A DNA stretch of 64,000 nt from Aquila chrysaetos chrysaetos (lineage: Eukaryota > Chordata > Aves > Accipitriformes > Accipitridae): the NCBI RefSeq assembly GCF_900496995.4, contig NC_044004.1, positions 80,359,538 to 80,423,537 of the forward strand, in the 5' to 3' direction. The position numbers and the translations under genes are program-made. Numbering within the stretch: the stretch's first letter is position 1; each line of letters begins with the position of its first letter. The notes beneath the pieces are model-generated. The model was not told the origin of the DNA. It worked only from the letters and a program-made list of their open reading frames with translations, and did not search any database. This document shows positions 62,303 through 64,000 of the stretch, in pieces.

Positions 62303-64000
62303 TCACAGTTCATACTGTATTGTGAAGTGCTAAGATAACAGTGTGAAGAGAAATAAATCTGTTAAACTGGACTCAAGAAAATTAACAATAGTGAAATGAA
62401 ATGCGTTATACTAAACGTTTTCCCTTATTATTATCACATCATGGAAACCACTTATGTAAATGCGCCTGAATTATCCCACCAGTTGACAACATCACAGTTC
62501 CTGGGAGGCATTTTTACCCCCTTCTTACAGAAGGGGTACTTCAGACATGGAGATACAAAGTTATTAGCCTAAAGTCCCACCGGAGCAGAAATATGAATCG
62601 AGAGTGCCGTGTTCCAGGTGAGCATCTGAAGCACAGAACTGTCAAGGGAGACTTTAAGTATAAATCTGAGGGAAAATGAAGACCTGCTTGACTGTAAGGG
62701 CATCATTTATCATATTTTTTCATTTTCATTGTACTGTGCCATAATTTGGAAAATCTTTTAAGAAAGGTGGTGGTCTTAAAATGGCATCTGAAGTATGCTG
62801 TATGCTAGGATTTCAATGAATATAATGGTGGAGTAATTACATCTAATAGGGGTTTGTTGGCTCTAAAGATAGTTAAGTGCAAGTCTAGCATAATGAATTG
62901 TTCTCGTTAGGTCAGCTGAACTACATTTATGCTAAAAATAAATGCAGGTTGGGATGTTAAGAATGAATACTAGTTTCAAATTCTAAGTATTTATCAAATA
63001 TGATTAGATAAACATTCTAAGTGTTATGCCAGTTTGGATTACTAGTTTTAATTGCTTTTTTGCAGTGATGTTTATATAGTTTTCAGAGATGAGAAGATAA
63101 TTAGTGAACACTGTTATGCAAAATGTAACAGGAAAAAATCTATGCATAATCTTACTGTGAGAGCAATTTTTAAGTCTTGCAAAAACATTTTCTCATTAGT
63201 TCTTGACTACCCAAGTTTAGAGTACTAGGAGAGTTCCCTGAGTTAATTCTTCATTTCCTTCTGCGTGTTATCACGATCTGAAAGCGTTACAGTGAGCTCA
63301 GACCTGTCACTGTATCAGAAATGAGCATCTTCGTGACCCGTTTGTCCAGCTGTGGCAATGGCCAGCCGGAGTTTGTCCACCTCTGTGAACCTATCGAACT
63401 TTTTTCAGAAGTGGACCAACCTGAAACTGCAAGTATTATTGTTTTAGGAGTAGTCAGTGTCTCAAAAGTCCTAGTCCTGCAGCTACTCTGATTCTCTCAG
63501 CTAGAGGTGAGAATACCAGGCAGCTCTGTCTGGAAAAGTGTACTTAAGATCGTGTTGTTTCTTGGACATCTATACCCATCAAAAAATTTCAGAATTACTC
63601 TTACCTAAATCTCTAACTAGAGCTGATAGCAGTGTTAAATTTGTTGTGAAAGTATGTATTTTTGAAGATACTTCTATTTGGCGGGAATCATACTGAATGC
63701 ATTTTTCAATTTGTGAGTATTTTTCATCAAAATTCATATATGCACTAATGAAAGGAAAGGTTGATCTTTCTCGTTAGAGAAACAAAATTTATACTGACAA
63801 AAGCTATTTGAAATAGTTTGAATAGTTGTAATTGAACAACTTAAATTTTGGGGAGTAAAAGGCAAAATTTATTCAGCATCTTATTCGTTAAGACTCAGAC
63901 AAAAGGAATCTACCAGAAGGATGTCAGCTTCGAGGCTGAGCAGTATTACAGCACTGAGCAGGTGTAAGTGAAGAGTTTCTACAGGAAAAAATTAAGCATT
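62303..64000. other. Non-coding, no feature seen
   Basis: AT-rich sequence to the end of the window, with no open frame of note, repeat family or RNA gene recognised. Confidence 0.5.

Noticed and set aside
1-64000. Bacterial-type or phage systems, CRISPR arrays, operons
   Set aside because: No regularly spaced repeats, no close-packed long frames and clear vertebrate retroelements; the window is avian nuclear DNA.

Overview
This window reads as nuclear DNA from a bird, most likely a neoavian species. Two dispersed repeats support that. One is a pair of 5'-truncated CR1 LINE copies (about 30.75-31.22 kb and 32.40-33.16 kb, both + strand), whose 3' ends show the usual ORF2 C-terminal coding tail and short octamer-like ends (ttctatgattct). 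The other is a solo endogenous-retrovirus LTR (about 19.80-20.40 kb, + strand) of a type I know from many bird genomes, ending in ggttaaaccatgaca. The base composition is AT-rich and recognisable repeats cover only about 3% of the window, which also fits a bird. The species cannot be told from this sequence.

I could not support any host protein-coding gene, rRNA, tRNA, CRISPR array or bacterial-type operon. All open frames are short (at most 138 codons), and they overlap one another on both strands. Apart from the CR1 frames, none resembles a protein family I recognise. The window is best described as a gene desert or the inside of a very long intron.

Layout: 0-19.8 kb is non-coding, with an A/C-rich low-complexity tract (1.82-1.93 kb), a GC-richer block ending in an 18-base A run (2.87-3.35 kb), a 22-base-period tandem duplication (7.55 kb) and pyrimidine tracts (14.57 and 17.59 kb). 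The solo LTR follows at 19.8-20.4 kb. 20.4-30.7 kb is non-coding, with a 40-base tandem duplication (24.53 kb) and a GC-rich tract (27.97-28.56 kb). The two CR1 copies lie at 30.75-33.16 kb. 33.2-64 kb is non-coding, with two near-perfect palindromes (36.08 and 53.62 kb), a TAAT-rich patch with an inverted repeat (44.38-44.45 kb), a strong G-quadruplex motif on the - strand (47.35 kb), a TTG microsatellite (51.36 kb), a CpG-dense patch (53.04-53.42 kb) and a 12-base tandem repeat (62.28 kb).

No genes work together here. Any function is likely to be regulatory, or structural and left by retroelements. I found no undescribed system that the sequence supports; the findings are modest and ranked accordingly.
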